Made by a program: the position numbers and the translations under genes. Shown in pieces: positions 34,499 through 43,159 of a stretch of 64,000 nucleotides of DNA. Position 1 is the stretch's first letter; every line of letters begins with the position of its first letter. The stretch comes from Streptosporangium subroseum (GTDB lineage Bacteria > Actinomycetota > Actinomycetes > Streptosporangiales > Streptosporangiaceae). A model generated the notes under the pieces. That model had not been told where the DNA came from, did no database searches, and saw only the letters and a program-made list of their open reading frames with translations. The stretch is taken from the NCBI RefSeq assembly GCF_900188345.1, contig NZ_FZOD01000040.1:24243-88242 (forward strand). Direction: 5' to 3'.

Positions 34499-34657
34499 AT
34501 GGAGCAGGTAGAGCCGAAGAAGTGGCAGAGCCTTCCCGAGCGGGTCACCTTCGACCAGATGACGACCTCCCAGCCCGCCCCGGACGACCCGGACGCCGGC
34601 TGGGCTACGACGCCGGGCCTGAATACCTTCACCCCCTGCTACGACCTCATGCTCTGA
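34499..34657 (+). CDS. Short peptide 1 of a tandem pair (RiPP-precursor-like)
   Basis: A 52-residue ORF with GGGAGG four bases before ATG 34499. Residues 6-25 (PKKWQSLPERVTFDQMTTSQ) are nearly identical to the next ORF, while the rest (from about 30; ending NTFTPCYDLML, with one Cys and several Thr) is unlike it. A conserved N-terminal block with a variable C-terminus is the usual leader/core layout of RiPP precursors. No recognisable modifying enzyme is adjacent. It begins 109 bases after the VOC gene. I do not recognise a family. Confidence 0.6.
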   Translation: MEQVEPKKWQSLPERVTFDQMTTSQPAPDDPDAGWATTPGLNTFTPCYDLML

Positions 34658-34840
34658 CCGTCTCCCGGCTCATCGGGCGGGTGGGGGCGTGCGCCGATCG
34701 TCGGCCGGCGACTTTGGTGTGAGATGTCCAGCAACAGGACAAGCCCGAAGAACGTACGCTGAAGAAAGCGGGACATACCCCAAGGGAAAGGCCGTGGGAC
34801 ACACGCTGCGGAACCCTTGAGTCAGGAAAAGGTGGAATCT

Positions 34841-35011
34841 GTGGACCAGCCTATGGACCAGGAAAAGCCCAAGAAGTGGCAGCAGCTTCCCGAGCGGATC
34901 ACCTTTGACCAGATGACGAGCGCCCAGCCCTCAGCGGACGTTCCCAACCCCGAGATGGGCCGTCCCACCGAACTCGACGCCGCGATCCGCATGACGGCCT
35001 ACGGAGCATGA
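34841..35011 (+). CDS. Short peptide 2 of a tandem pair (RiPP-precursor-like)
   Basis: A 56-residue ORF from GTG 34841 (GGTGG five bases upstream). ATG 34853 gives a form whose N-terminus aligns exactly with peptide 1 (MDQEKPKKWQ against MEQVEPKKWQ); TTG 34817 is also possible. The shared block is PKKWQQLPERITFDQMTSAQ; the tail (RPTELDAAIRMTAYGA) is Cys-free and unrelated. It lies about 180 bases after peptide 1. Function unknown. Confidence 0.6.
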   Translation: MDQPMDQEKPKKWQQLPERITFDQMTSAQPSADVPNPEMGRPTELDAAIRMTAYGA

Positions 35012-35149
35012 CTTCTTCCACGGTCCGCCTGGTTCCGGCCCGGCGGATGCGGAGGTCCCCAGCGGCACCGTGACAACGATCGCCATGAGCGCCCGGCGAT
35101 CGACACGGTCCTGCGGCCTCTCCCCGTGGCCGGGCGGGGACAGGCGTCG

Positions 35150-36130
35150 TCATAGCCTGCCGAACCAGTCGCGGACGGCTTCCACCCCACCCGTCCCGAG
35201 GGCGACCATCAGCGCGCTGCGCGCCTTCGAGGGCGCCAGGCCCCGGGCTCCGATCGCCCCCAGCTTGCCGGCGAGGCCCGCGATGAGGTGCAGGTCTTCG
35301 AGCGGCGTCCCGCGCGTACGGCTCCGGGACGCGATGACCACCGGGATGCCCCACTCCGACAGCTCACCGATCGTCGCGAAGAGGTCGACCGGTACGTTGC
35401 CCAGGCCGGTGCCCTCCAGGACGATGCCCCGGGCACCGGCGTCCACGACCGCGGTGAGCAGCGCGGAGTCCATCCCCGGATAGGTCTTGATCAACGCGAC
35501 GTCCGACTCGGGCTCCCCCGCGACCAGGGGAGGCCGGGCCGGCGGCGCGGCCAGCGTCTCGACCCGTCCGCCGATCACGTGTCCCAGCACGGGGAAGGGC
35601 GCCGAGGAGAACCCCGTCACACTCGCGGCGTCGACCAGGGTGACCCAGCGGGCCGCGTGCACCTCGTCGTTGACGCAGACGACGGCGCCGGCACCGTGCA
35701 GCGCGCGATCGGCGGCGGCCACGATGGACGAGGCCAGGTTCCGCGGGCCGTCGCTGGACAGTTCGCCCAGGGATCGCATGGCACCGGTCAGCACGATCGT
35801 GCCCTGCTCCGCGGCCCGGCCCGCGAGAAGGTCCACGAGGAATGCACAGTCCTCCAGCGTGTCGGTGCCGTGGGTGATCACGACACCGTCGAATCCCCGC
35901 TCAAGGATGGCCGAGCGGGCCCTGCGGGCCAGCCCCAGCATGGTCGCGGGTGACATGTCCCAGCTGGGCTCCGCCATCACGTCCTCCACCTCCACCACCA
36001 CGTCCGCGGGGAGCGTGCCGGAGGCGATGGTCGCCAGGAGCTCGGTCCCGGACGCGACGCCCGGATGGCCGGGGCGGTACGAGTGGGCGATGGTGTCACC
36101 GGTCGCCAGCAGCAGCACACGCTTCACCAC
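35150..36130 (-). CDS. Asparaginase/glutaminase family protein
   Basis: This 326-residue amidohydrolase hydrolyses L-asparagine (or related amides). The first threonine motif reads LLATGDTIA, where most relatives have TGGTIA. The second motif is VITHGTDTLEDCA (catalytic Thr-Asp pair) and the third, TGAMRSLGELSSDGPRNL, supports the family. There is no export signal, so it is cytoplasmic. Its ATG at 36130 faces a 420-base intergenic region shared with metE's end. Confidence 0.88.
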   Translation of the reverse strand: MVKRVLLLATGDTIAHSYRPGHPGVASGTELLATIASGTLPADVVVEVEDVMAEPSWDMSPATMLGLARRARSAILERGFDGVVITHGTDTLEDCAFLVDLLAGRAAEQGTIVLTGAMRSLGELSSDGPRNLASSIVAAADRALHGAGAVVCVNDEVHAARWVTLVDAASVTGFSSAPFPVLGHVIGGRVETLAAPPARPPLVAGEPESDVALIKTYPGMDSALLTAVVDAGARGIVLEGTGLGNVPVDLFATIGELSEWGIPVVIASRSRTRGTPLEDLHLIAGLAGKLGAIGARGLAPSKARSALMVALGTGGVEAVRDWFGRL

Positions 36131-36550
36131 ATTGATCCCTTCGACGGACCGTCACGAGTTCGACCCACGGGCAGCCCGTCGTCCGGCGAACGCCACGGCC
36201 CCGAGCCGGGGCACCGGCCGCCGTGACGCCACGGTCGATCAGCTCCGGCGACGGGCGCTCGTCACCGACGTGGGCGTGCTCGAAGGCAGTCGTCTCCATT
36301 TATAACCCATACATACCCCCACTAGGGTTACCTTGCGGAGACCGCGCATATCCGGCCCTGACGGCGGAAGCGCCCGAACCACCGCGGGCGGGGCGATCGC
36401 CCGCGAAGCCGTGAGGCCTTCCACGATCGAGGGCCATCGGGAGCCGGGAACGCCGGGAACGCTGAGATGCCCGGGACTCGGGGGCACCGGGGCGGAGCTC
36501 GGTCAGCGCTCTCGACGTATCACCCTCTCCAAACAGGAGAAGCGACTATT
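36131..36550. other. 420-base intergenic region between the asparaginase start and metE end
   Basis: No ORF here has coding bias. On the minus strand, GGGGGTATGTATGGGTTATA then AATGG about 160 bases before the asparaginase start could hold a -10 (TATAAA-like). Repetitive GGGAACGCC runs occur around 36440-36470. I mark no feature. Confidence 0.4.
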
Positions 36551-39142
36551 TCAAGGGGTCGTGAGCACGGCGGTTTTGCGAAGACGGCGCGCGGCCGTGA
36601 CCACGTTGGCGAGCGCCGCCTCGACCTCGCCATAGGTGCGGGTCTTCAGGCCACAGTCGGGGTTGACCCAGACCCGATCGGCGGGCAACGCCCGCAACGC
36701 CGTCCTCAGCAGCTCCTCGACCTCCTCGGCGGCGGGCACGCGCGGCGAGTGGATGTCGTACACCCCCGGGCCGAGCCCCCGGCCGAAGTCACCCACGGCC
36801 GGCTCGCCGAGGATCCGCGCGTGCGACCGGGCCGACTCGATACTCGTCACGTCGGCGTCGAGGGCGTCGATCGCGGCCAGGATCTGGTCCGCGTCCGAAT
36901 AACACAGGTGCGTATGGATCTGGGTACGGTCGCCGGCGCCGGACGTGGCCCGCCGGTAGGCGTCCACGGCCCATTCGAGGTAGGCGTCCTGCGACTCGCG
37001 GCGCAGCGGCATCAGCTCGCGCAGGGCGGGCTCGTCGACCTGGATGATGGAGATACCCGCGGCTTCCAGGTCCTGCACCTCGGCACGAATGGCATCGGCG
37101 ACCTGGAACGTGACGTCGCGCAGCGGCAGGTCATCGCGGACGAACGACCACGCGACGATGGTGACCGGCCCGGTCAGCATTCCCTTGACCGGCATGCCGG
37201 TCAGCGACTGCGCGTATCGGGCCCAGCGCACGGTGATCGGTGCCGGTCTCCGGACGTCGCCGTGGAGGATCGGCGGCCGCGTGCAGCGGGAACCGTATGA
37301 CTGCACCCATCCGTGGCGGGTGACCGCGAAGCCGTCGAGATGCTCGGCGAAGTACTGCACCATGTCGTTGCGCTCCGGCTCGCCGTGGACGAGCACGTCC
37401 AGCCCGAGCCGCTCCTGCAGGGCGATGACCCGCTCGATCTCGGCCCGGACCCGGTGCTCGTACTGGGCCTCGTCCAGCTCTCCCGTGACCGTCGCCGCGC
37501 GGGCCGCCCGCAGCTCGGCGGTCTGCGGGAACGAGCCGATCGTGGTGACCGGGAGCAGCGGCAGCCGCAGGTGCTCGGCCTGCGCCGCCGCCCGCACCGC
37601 GTACGGACTCCGGCCCTCCCGCGCCGCCCCCGCCTCAACCGGCGCCGCGAGCACCGGCGTCCCTTCCCCCGGCGCCGGCTTCGGCGGCCCCGCGGCCGGC
37701 ATCACCGACGCCGACGACCCCTCGACCGGTGCCGTCGCCGTCACCGTTGCCGTTGCCGTTGCCGTTGCCGGCGATCCTCCGACCGGCAGCGCGGGCGTCG
37801 GCCGCACCGAAGGTGCCGCTCCGCCGCGCGGGGTCGAGGCCAGCAGGCCGGCCAGCTCGACCACCTCGGCCACCTTCTGCTCCGCGAAGGCCAGCCGCCG
37901 CCTCAGCGCCGGATCGAGATCCGTTTCGAGATCCGCGTCGTACGGAACGTGCAGGAGCGAGCAGGAGGTGCTCACGACCACGTTGTCCACCCGGTCGCGT
38001 ACGGCGAGCAGCGTGGCGAGCGCCCGCTCGGTATCGGTACGCCAGACGTCACGCCCGGAGATCACGCCCGCCACGACGATCTTCCCGGCGAGGACATCCA
38101 ACGTGGAGAAGTCGCCGCTCCCGCCGTCCACAGACCCGCCATCCACAGATCCGCCGTTCGCAGGACCGCCGTTCGCAGGACCGCCGTCCACAGATCCGCC
38201 GTTCGCAGGACCGCCATCCACAGATCCGCCGTTCGCAGGACCGCCATCCACAGATCCGCCGTTCGCAGGACCGCCGTCCACAGATCCGCCGTTCGCAGGA
38301 CCGCCGTATGCCAGGGCACCGTGCACCAGGTCCACCCCGATCGCCTCGACCGGTGTGCCCGCGAGGATCGGCAGTGCGTCGCCGAGGTCGCCGAAGTACG
38401 AGGCGACGAACAGCGACGGCCGCTCGGTCAGGGAGCCGAGCCGCTCGTAGGCGGTCCGGACGGCGGCGAGTTCCGCGTCCGTGCGGTCGGCCACGAGTGC
38501 GGGCTCGTCCAGCTGTACCCAGTCGACGCCTTCGGCGGCGAGCGCCCCGAGCAACTCCTCGTACACGCCGAGCACGTCGGCCAGCCGGTCCAGCGGCACG
38601 AATCCCGCCGGGCTTCCGGGCGCCGCCTGCGACAGCAGGAGGAACGTCACCGGGCCGACGAGGACGGGTCGCGTCTCGAAGCCCAGCTCACGCGCCTGCC
38701 GTACCTCCGCGAGGGGTTTGTCACCGGTGAGCGCGAAGACGGTGTCTGCGCCGATCTCCGGAACGATGTAGTGGTAGTTCGTGTCGAACCACTTGGTCAT
38801 GCGCAGCGGCGCGATCCCCTCGGCACCGCGCGCCATCGCGAAGTAGGTGTCCTCCACCGACCTTCCGCGATATCGCTGGGGCACCGCGCCGAGCAGCATC
38901 GCCGTGTCGAGCACCTGGTCGTAGTACGAGAAGGTGTTGGACGGCGACGCGCCCAGGCCAAGCGCGTCGAGCCGCCGCCAGCTCTCCTCCCGCAGCCCGG
39001 ATCCCACGCCGTGCAGATCCTCGCGAGTGGAGCGACCGTCCCAGTAGGACTCCAGCGCTCGCTTCAGCTCACGGCGGGGACCGATCCTCGGATACCCGAG
39101 GACCGTGGAGGTGGGAAATGACGATGTATGTACGGCGGTCAC
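36551..39142 (-). CDS. metE: Cobalamin-independent methionine synthase with repeat insertions
   Basis: A MetE of about 863 residues that transfers methyl from 5-methyl-THF-triglutamate to homocysteine. Visible: STVLGYPRIGPRRELKRALE at the start, and the zinc-ligand region HTHLCYSD plus VDEPALRELMPLRRE and VNPDCGLKTRTYGE in the C-terminal barrel. GTG 39142 has GGAG upstream. Typical MetE is 740-780 residues; the excess is in two places. About 265-345 holds repeats of PANGGSVDGG, and about 430-530 is an Ala/Thr/Pro-rich linker between the two barrels. Catalytic motifs are intact. No cobalamin riboswitch is visible upstream; instead there is a LysR-type box. Confidence 0.92.
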   Translation of the reverse strand: MTAVHTSSFPTSTVLGYPRIGPRRELKRALESYWDGRSTREDLHGVGSGLREESWRRLDALGLGASPSNTFSYYDQVLDTAMLLGAVPQRYRGRSVEDTYFAMARGAEGIAPLRMTKWFDTNYHYIVPEIGADTVFALTGDKPLAEVRQARELGFETRPVLVGPVTFLLLSQAAPGSPAGFVPLDRLADVLGVYEELLGALAAEGVDWVQLDEPALVADRTDAELAAVRTAYERLGSLTERPSLFVASYFGDLGDALPILAGTPVEAIGVDLVHGALAYGGPANGGSVDGGPANGGSVDGGPANGGSVDGGPANGGSVDGGPANGGPANGGSVDGGSVDGGSGDFSTLDVLAGKIVVAGVISGRDVWRTDTERALATLLAVRDRVDNVVVSTSCSLLHVPYDADLETDLDPALRRRLAFAEQKVAEVVELAGLLASTPRGGAAPSVRPTPALPVGGSPATATATATVTATAPVEGSSASVMPAAGPPKPAPGEGTPVLAAPVEAGAAREGRSPYAVRAAAQAEHLRLPLLPVTTIGSFPQTAELRAARAATVTGELDEAQYEHRVRAEIERVIALQERLGLDVLVHGEPERNDMVQYFAEHLDGFAVTRHGWVQSYGSRCTRPPILHGDVRRPAPITVRWARYAQSLTGMPVKGMLTGPVTIVAWSFVRDDLPLRDVTFQVADAIRAEVQDLEAAGISIIQVDEPALRELMPLRRESQDAYLEWAVDAYRRATSGAGDRTQIHTHLCYSDADQILAAIDALDADVTSIESARSHARILGEPAVGDFGRGLGPGVYDIHSPRVPAAEEVEELLRTALRALPADRVWVNPDCGLKTRTYGEVEAALANVVTAARRLRKTAVLTTP
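38151..38305. repeat. 30-bp in-frame tandem repeats inside metE
   Basis: Units of 30 bases starting at 38181, 38211, 38241 and 38271 share CACAGATCCGCCGTTCGCAG and differ only at one G/A position. Half-units lie at 38121-38180. On the minus strand they encode PANGGSVDGG. A separate GTTGCC hexanucleotide run lies at about 37745-37770 in the metE linker. Confidence 0.9.
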
Positions 39143-39209
39143 GCTGACTCCATGCACTGAGGCGGATCGGACGGCAGAATCCTGCCCGTCGCGCGCCGCT
39201 CAGGCTCTA

Positions 39210-39232
39210 TCCATTGATGCTGCTTATGGATG
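39210..39232. promoter_or_regulatory. LysR-type box (ATCCAT-N11-ATGGAT) upstream of metE
   Basis: A perfect 6-bp inverted repeat with 11-base spacing, containing T-N11-A, lies 68 bases before the metE start. The sequence ATCCATTGATGCTGCTTATG is almost the same as the box upstream of the intact LysR gene (43093-43115). Confidence 0.6.
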
Positions 39233-39311
39233 GCTCCGGCATGCGTCATCAGCGGGGAAGACCTCGGTGGGGCGTGAATCCTGGTCGCTGCGAGAACCCG
39301 ACCGCTTCACC

Positions 39312-39400
39312 GCGAGACCAACAGTTCGCCTCGCTTATCCATTGATCATCAGCTTCTTCGCAGCAAAAATCGCCCGCCACGGAGCTCCGGCCCGAATTCG
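39312..39400 (+). pseudogene. LysR-type regulator remnant divergent from metE
   Basis: In one plus frame, ARPTVRLAYPLIISFFAAKI matches ARPTIRLAYPLIVGPLAARI of the LysR protein at 43160-44059, and the DNA aligns well (CGAGACC..ATTCGCCT..CTTATCC). The HTH region and the C-terminal effector domain are absent. The operator and its flank SIDAAYG (39205-39230) also match the paralogue's upstream SIEAAYG. It is more AT-rich than the intact copy, fitting decay. Confidence 0.55.
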
Positions 39401-39599
39401 GGCTCTTCGCAGGGCGGATGGACCGAGCTGCCCGTCGAGGAGAAGAGGCAGCCGACGGTCTCGCTGAAACCGGCCGGGATTCTCTCCCGTCGGTAGAACG
39501 ATGACCACTACCAACTGAGCAGAGCGAAAACCCGAAACCCGATCATTGGCCGTACCCTGGCGAGCAGAGTGCGTCGGCCACCGATTAATTGGGGTGTTC

Positions 39600-39728
39600 A
39601 TGCTTGGGTACAGTTTCGAGCGGATCGTACTCCTGCTGTTACTCGGTGTCCTTTTCCTGGGCGTCGTATATCTCGTGGCGAGCGTGCTGATCCATCGCTA
39701 CTCGGGCGACCGGTGGCCAAGAGGATGA
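39600..39728 (+). CDS. Small single-pass membrane protein
   Basis: A 42-residue protein (ATG 39600; GGGGTG upstream) with one hydrophobic helix, IVLLLLLGVLFLGVVYLVAS, and a charged C-terminus (HRYSGDRWPRG). Codon use is GC3-biased in its second half. No family recognised; it could be a small stress or accessory peptide. Confidence 0.5.
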   Translation: MLGYSFERIVLLLLLGVLFLGVVYLVASVLIHRYSGDRWPRG

Positions 39729-39854
39729 TCGCGAAGGCCCGCCGCCTCCGCGTCCTGACCGCTCCGCCTGGTTTTTGCACGTTCACCATCGCCCGAAGTC
39801 GTCGCCCGCATTCACGTCGGCAAGGCCGCATGACCGGTCCGATCGGGTGCCGCT

Positions 39855-41111
39855 TCACCAAGCGGCCTGGGGAGAGCCGCCTTTTTTCTGGTGCTCGCCC
39901 ACCAGGATCGGAAGACCGGTGACCCGGCCACTGACGAGATCGAGCTGGAACGACCGCCACCCCTCGACGTAGAGCAGGTGCCGTCCCGTTCCGTCGAGGC
40001 TGAAGACAACCGTGAGAGACGCGGTTGCGGGCCTGTCCAACTGAGCGAGGACCTGCGGCGGTTCTTCCCCGGTAATCGAAATCCGTTCGATGGCCGATCT
40101 GACCGCGTAGACCAGGGTTTTGCCGTCAGGCGCGTAGGCCACCGACCCAAGGGGCCAGAAACCCTCCACCGCCTTGACCAACCGGGTGGCGCCGAACAAT
40201 TCCGGACCCGGCCGGCGGACGTCGAGGATCCGCAGGCCGCCTCTGCTTGACGCCAGCGCCAGGTCGTGCCCGTTCGGCGCCCAGGCCAGGCTCAACACCA
40301 TGCCGGGCTGACTCGTGCTCCACTCTCGACGGTGACCGGTCGACAGGTCGACCACGGACACGTTCACTCCGCCACCGATGACGGTGGCGGAGAGTGCGAG
40401 TCTGGTGCCATCGGGGCTCAACGCCATGACATACCCGGGGCTGAGCCCGTCCGTGTCGAATCCCGGAATGAGCGCCGGCTCACCGGGGCGGCCCTTCTCG
40501 TCGAGGTGGATTCGAAAAAACCGGATGGGTGAGTCCGGCCCGGTCCATCCGGACAGTACAAAAGTACGGTTGTCGGGTGCCGCCGCGAGCACCTGCCACG
40601 ACGACTTCACACCGGGTGGCAGCGGAATGTCGAACAGGAACTTCCCTGTTTTTGCATCTTGCACGCTGGGGCGGACCGGTGTAAAGGTCGCCGTTTTTGA
40701 GTTCGCCGGAATGAACCGCGCTATCGGCGTCCTGGCAATCACGATGAAGCGTGGTGGACCGGTGGCCGGCAACGGCGAACCGGTCGCCTCGGGCGTCTGA
40801 AGCAGCGGGCCGATTGCCCTGGGCGTCTGAGCAGGCGGAACGGTTACCCCAAGAAGTGGCACGGGTATCCCCGGCGTCCGAATCGGTGGGGCGGTGATTC
40901 CAGGCGCCTGAACGGGTGGGGTGACGGCCCCGGCCTGAGCGGGCGGGAGAGTGGTCCCCGGCGTCTGAGCGGCAGGTGGGACGGCCGGCAGACTGGGCGC
41001 CGTCCTCTTGAGCAATGTCCTCTCACTGCCATCGCCTTCGCTGCACGCCCCGGTGAGCATCATGCCGGTCATCCCGATCACGGCTAATCCCACACGCATA
41101 CAGGGGTGCAT
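39855..41111 (-). CDS. Lipoprotein with beta-propeller (WD40/TolB-like) domain and Pro-rich linker
   Basis: The 418-residue protein begins MHPCMRVGLAVIGMTGMMLT then GAC, a lipobox (LTGA/C, Cys about 22). A Pro/Thr-rich linker (about 30-130) contains repeated PP-x-QTPG/PIRTPG units. The C-terminal domain has beta-propeller blades (SPDGTRLALSATVIG, APNGHDLALASSRGG, APDGKTLVYAVRS). GGCGGGAAGA precedes ATG 41111. Propellers of this sort bind partners or sense ligands at the outer face of the membrane. A function cannot be assigned. Confidence 0.82.
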   Translation of the reverse strand: MHPCMRVGLAVIGMTGMMLTGACSEGDGSERTLLKRTAPSLPAVPPAAQTPGTTLPPAQAGAVTPPVQAPGITAPPIRTPGIPVPLLGVTVPPAQTPRAIGPLLQTPEATGSPLPATGPPRFIVIARTPIARFIPANSKTATFTPVRPSVQDAKTGKFLFDIPLPPGVKSSWQVLAAAPDNRTFVLSGWTGPDSPIRFFRIHLDEKGRPGEPALIPGFDTDGLSPGYVMALSPDGTRLALSATVIGGGVNVSVVDLSTGHRREWSTSQPGMVLSLAWAPNGHDLALASSRGGLRILDVRRPGPELFGATRLVKAVEGFWPLGSVAYAPDGKTLVYAVRSAIERISITGEEPPQVLAQLDRPATASLTVVFSLDGTGRHLLYVEGWRSFQLDLVSGRVTGLPILVGEHQKKGGSPQAAW

Positions 41112-41495
41112 TCTTCCCGCCGATTTCTCTTGCTTCGATTGCCCGTTTACCGACCGCCGTACCACCTGTATCAGACGTCAAAAAGTCGCGACTGGTTCGG
41201 CGGTTCACGTACGGCTACGAAATCCGCTCATGCTCGACGGAGCCTTGGCATGGCCGGTCACCCTGCCGCAGCCCGGCCATGCCGACATGGCCCATGCTCA
41301 CCGCCGGTACGGCTATGCGTTCCATCGCTCGCTCACCTCGTTTCGGCTGCGACAAAAACCATCCATAAAAAATCACAGCGTCGACGTGCCGGGACCGTGG
41401 CGCCTCCACCGGGAGAATTATGTTTTCGGGTGCCACAGGGTTGCCCGGGATTATCCGTCGAGCGGGGTGGCTGAGCCGCCGGAGCGTCCGAAGAC
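41112..41495. other. 384-base region upstream of the lipoprotein gene
   Basis: A 36-residue minus ORF (41215-41325, starting MERIAVPAVSMGHVG) has GAGGTGA upstream, but its codon use is mixed and I do not recognise it. An AT-rich block (CCATCCATAAAAAATCAC, about 41357-41374) could be promoter DNA. No other gene is supported. Confidence 0.4.
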
Positions 41496-42395
41496 TTACC
41501 AGTGCCCCGGGTGGGTGAGCGACGGCGGCACCCTGGTGTGGGCGTCGCCCTTGGCCGCGTCCAGCTGGGACTGGATGAGAAAGATGCTGTCGGTGAGGTC
41601 GGCGCCTCTGAGGTCGGCATCTCTGAGATCGGCCCCGGTGAGGTCTGCCATTCTCAGGTCGGCGCCTCTCAGATCGGCACCGATGAGATAGGCCCCTCTC
41701 AGGTTGGCGCCTCTCAGGTCGGCGCCCTTGAGTTTGGCGCCGATGAGGTCGGCTCCCCTGCGGTCCTTCTTCTTACGGGGGACTTCGGCTCGCACGAGTT
41801 CGCTCGCGCGCAGCAGCAGGACGTTGACGTCTCGCCGGAGTGCCGCCACGTCCAGTTTCGCGAGAGCGTCGGGGCTGTTGTGCGTGAGGCGTTCGATCTC
41901 CTCCAGCGCGAGGCCGAGCTCACCGTGGAGGGAGCGGGCCGGTTGCAGCGTCAGCGCCTCGGTCAGGTACCAGAGCAGCTCGTGGAGGTCCCGGACGATC
42001 GGGAACACCTCGAACATCTGCCGTGCGGTTCGCGGAGCCTGCCGCCAGTCCTGCCCGCCGAAAGTGATCTGGGAGACCTTCTGCCCGGCGCCGAAGCAGT
42101 CGTAGACCGTGCAGCCCCGAAAGCCCTGCGGCCTGAGGCGCGTGTGAATGCCACAGCGGAAGTCCTGCCGCAGGTTGGGACAGGCCTGCCCTGCGTTTTT
42201 GTTGATCGCGAAGTCCGTCGAGGCGGAGAAGGCCGGTGCGACACAGCACAGGGCGAAACAGCTCTCGCAGTCGGCTCGCAGGCTGTGGCGCCCCTTTTCT
42301 GAGAGGGACGCTGCGGTGGACGCCAAGACGGGCGCCGAGACGGGCGCTGAGATGGGCGCCGCGGCGGGCTCTGCGTGTTCGCGTTTGTCGGACAA
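41496..42395 (-). CDS. Pentapeptide-repeat protein with Cys-rich N-terminal domain
   Basis: The 299-residue protein has a Pro/Ala leader, a Cys-rich region with CESCFALCC (a CxxCxxxCC metal-binding-like motif) and further Cys at about 72, 81, 95 and 100, a helical middle (110-200), and about 13 A(D/N)L-x-x pentapeptide repeats (about 212-285: ADLIGAKLKGADLRGANLRG and so on) that form a right-handed quadrilateral helix. TTG 42395 is used with GGAGACC upstream; no ATG serves. The Cys region resembles YkgJ-type zinc/iron-chelating domains. Function unknown. Confidence 0.8.
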   Translation of the reverse strand: MSDKREHAEPAAAPISAPVSAPVLASTAASLSEKGRHSLRADCESCFALCCVAPAFSASTDFAINKNAGQACPNLRQDFRCGIHTRLRPQGFRGCTVYDCFGAGQKVSQITFGGQDWRQAPRTARQMFEVFPIVRDLHELLWYLTEALTLQPARSLHGELGLALEEIERLTHNSPDALAKLDVAALRRDVNVLLLRASELVRAEVPRKKKDRRGADLIGAKLKGADLRGANLRGAYLIGADLRGADLRMADLTGADLRDADLRGADLTDSIFLIQSQLDAAKGDAHTRVPPSLTHPGHW

Positions 42396-42566
42396 CGTGC
42401 GCGGTCTCCTGTACGAGGCAGTCGTGCCGGTCGCGGCCGGCGAAGAACGGCTCTGAACAGCACTTCAACAACCGGCTCTGGGCGGCGTTTTCACCACGCA
42501 CCCTAGCCGACCTCGTTCAGGCCGCCGCCTCGGGCGGGGCCGCTTCAAGGTCGCCGAGCATGGCCT

Positions 42567-42980
42567 TCACTCTCCGGTCAACCGCTGGAACAGCTCCCAT
42601 GAAGCACGCTCGACCCAGTTGTGCAGCAGCTTGCCGTCTTCGCGGACCGCCCAGACGGCGGTGCCCGTGAAGGCTATCGGCCGCTGGTCGGCCGCCGTGC
42701 CGAGCACCCCGTTGTTTCTCCCGGTTATGCGCCAACGAGACGCGACACGACTTCCGTCCTCGTTCTGGAATGACTCGATGACTTCGAGGTTCAGGTCATT
42801 GATTTTCTCCAGGAAGTTCCTGACCCACTCCTTGAAGCTCTCCTTCGAGACGACATCCTCGCCACCGCTGGTGATGACAAAGTCGTCGACCACGAACCTG
42901 TCGATCGCATCGGGATCATGTGCGTTCCATACGGCGTCCCAGAACGCTTCCACAATCTCGACCGATGTCGGATTGCTCAT
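42567..42980 (-). CDS. SnoaL-like/NTF2-fold protein
   Basis: A 137-residue cone-shaped alpha+beta barrel protein: VEIVEAFWDAVWNAHDPDAI, FVVDDFVITSGGEDV and FTGTAVWAVREDGKLLHNWV. GGAGGGCGGAG sits directly before ATG 42980; the longer ORF start is unlikely. It is divergent from lysR, with an operator between them, so it may be the regulated gene. Could be an isomerase/hydrolase or a ligand carrier. Confidence 0.82.
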   Translation of the reverse strand: MSNPTSVEIVEAFWDAVWNAHDPDAIDRFVVDDFVITSGGEDVVSKESFKEWVRNFLEKINDLNLEVIESFQNEDGSRVASRWRITGRNNGVLGTAADQRPIAFTGTAVWAVREDGKLLHNWVERASWELFQRLTGE

Positions 42981-43092
42981 CTCCGCCCTCCATGACGTGC
43001 CGAAATTCTCCACGCCGTTGATCTTTTACGGTCTTATCAAGAATAATTTGGACCGTGAGCCCGGCCGGCGGCGCCCCGCCTCATCGGGCTCG

Positions 43093-43115
43093 ATCCATCG
43101 AGGCTGCTTATGGCC
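43093..43115. promoter_or_regulatory. LysR-type box (ATCCAT-N11-ATGG) upstream of the intact LysR gene
   Basis: ATCCATCGAGGCTGCTTATG lies 45 bases before the LysR start and 113 before the SnoaL start, with the same half-site spacing as the box beside metE. Confidence 0.55.
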
Positions 43116-43159
43116 GGGCTCCCGGGCACGAGGTGCGGGCGAGCCGACCATACTGGAGT

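Noticed and set aside
38151..38305. CRISPR array
   Set aside because: Regular 30-base periodicity, but units are contiguous with no unique spacers and encode an in-frame metE repeat.
39143..39560. Cobalamin riboswitch upstream of metE
   Set aside because: Expected for some metE genes, but I find no B12-box-like sequence on the minus strand here; a LysR-type box is present instead. A covariance-model search would decide.
41215..41325. 36-codon minus ORF with a fair ribosome site
   Set aside because: Codon use is not convincingly coding and nothing similar is recognised; noted in the region entry only.
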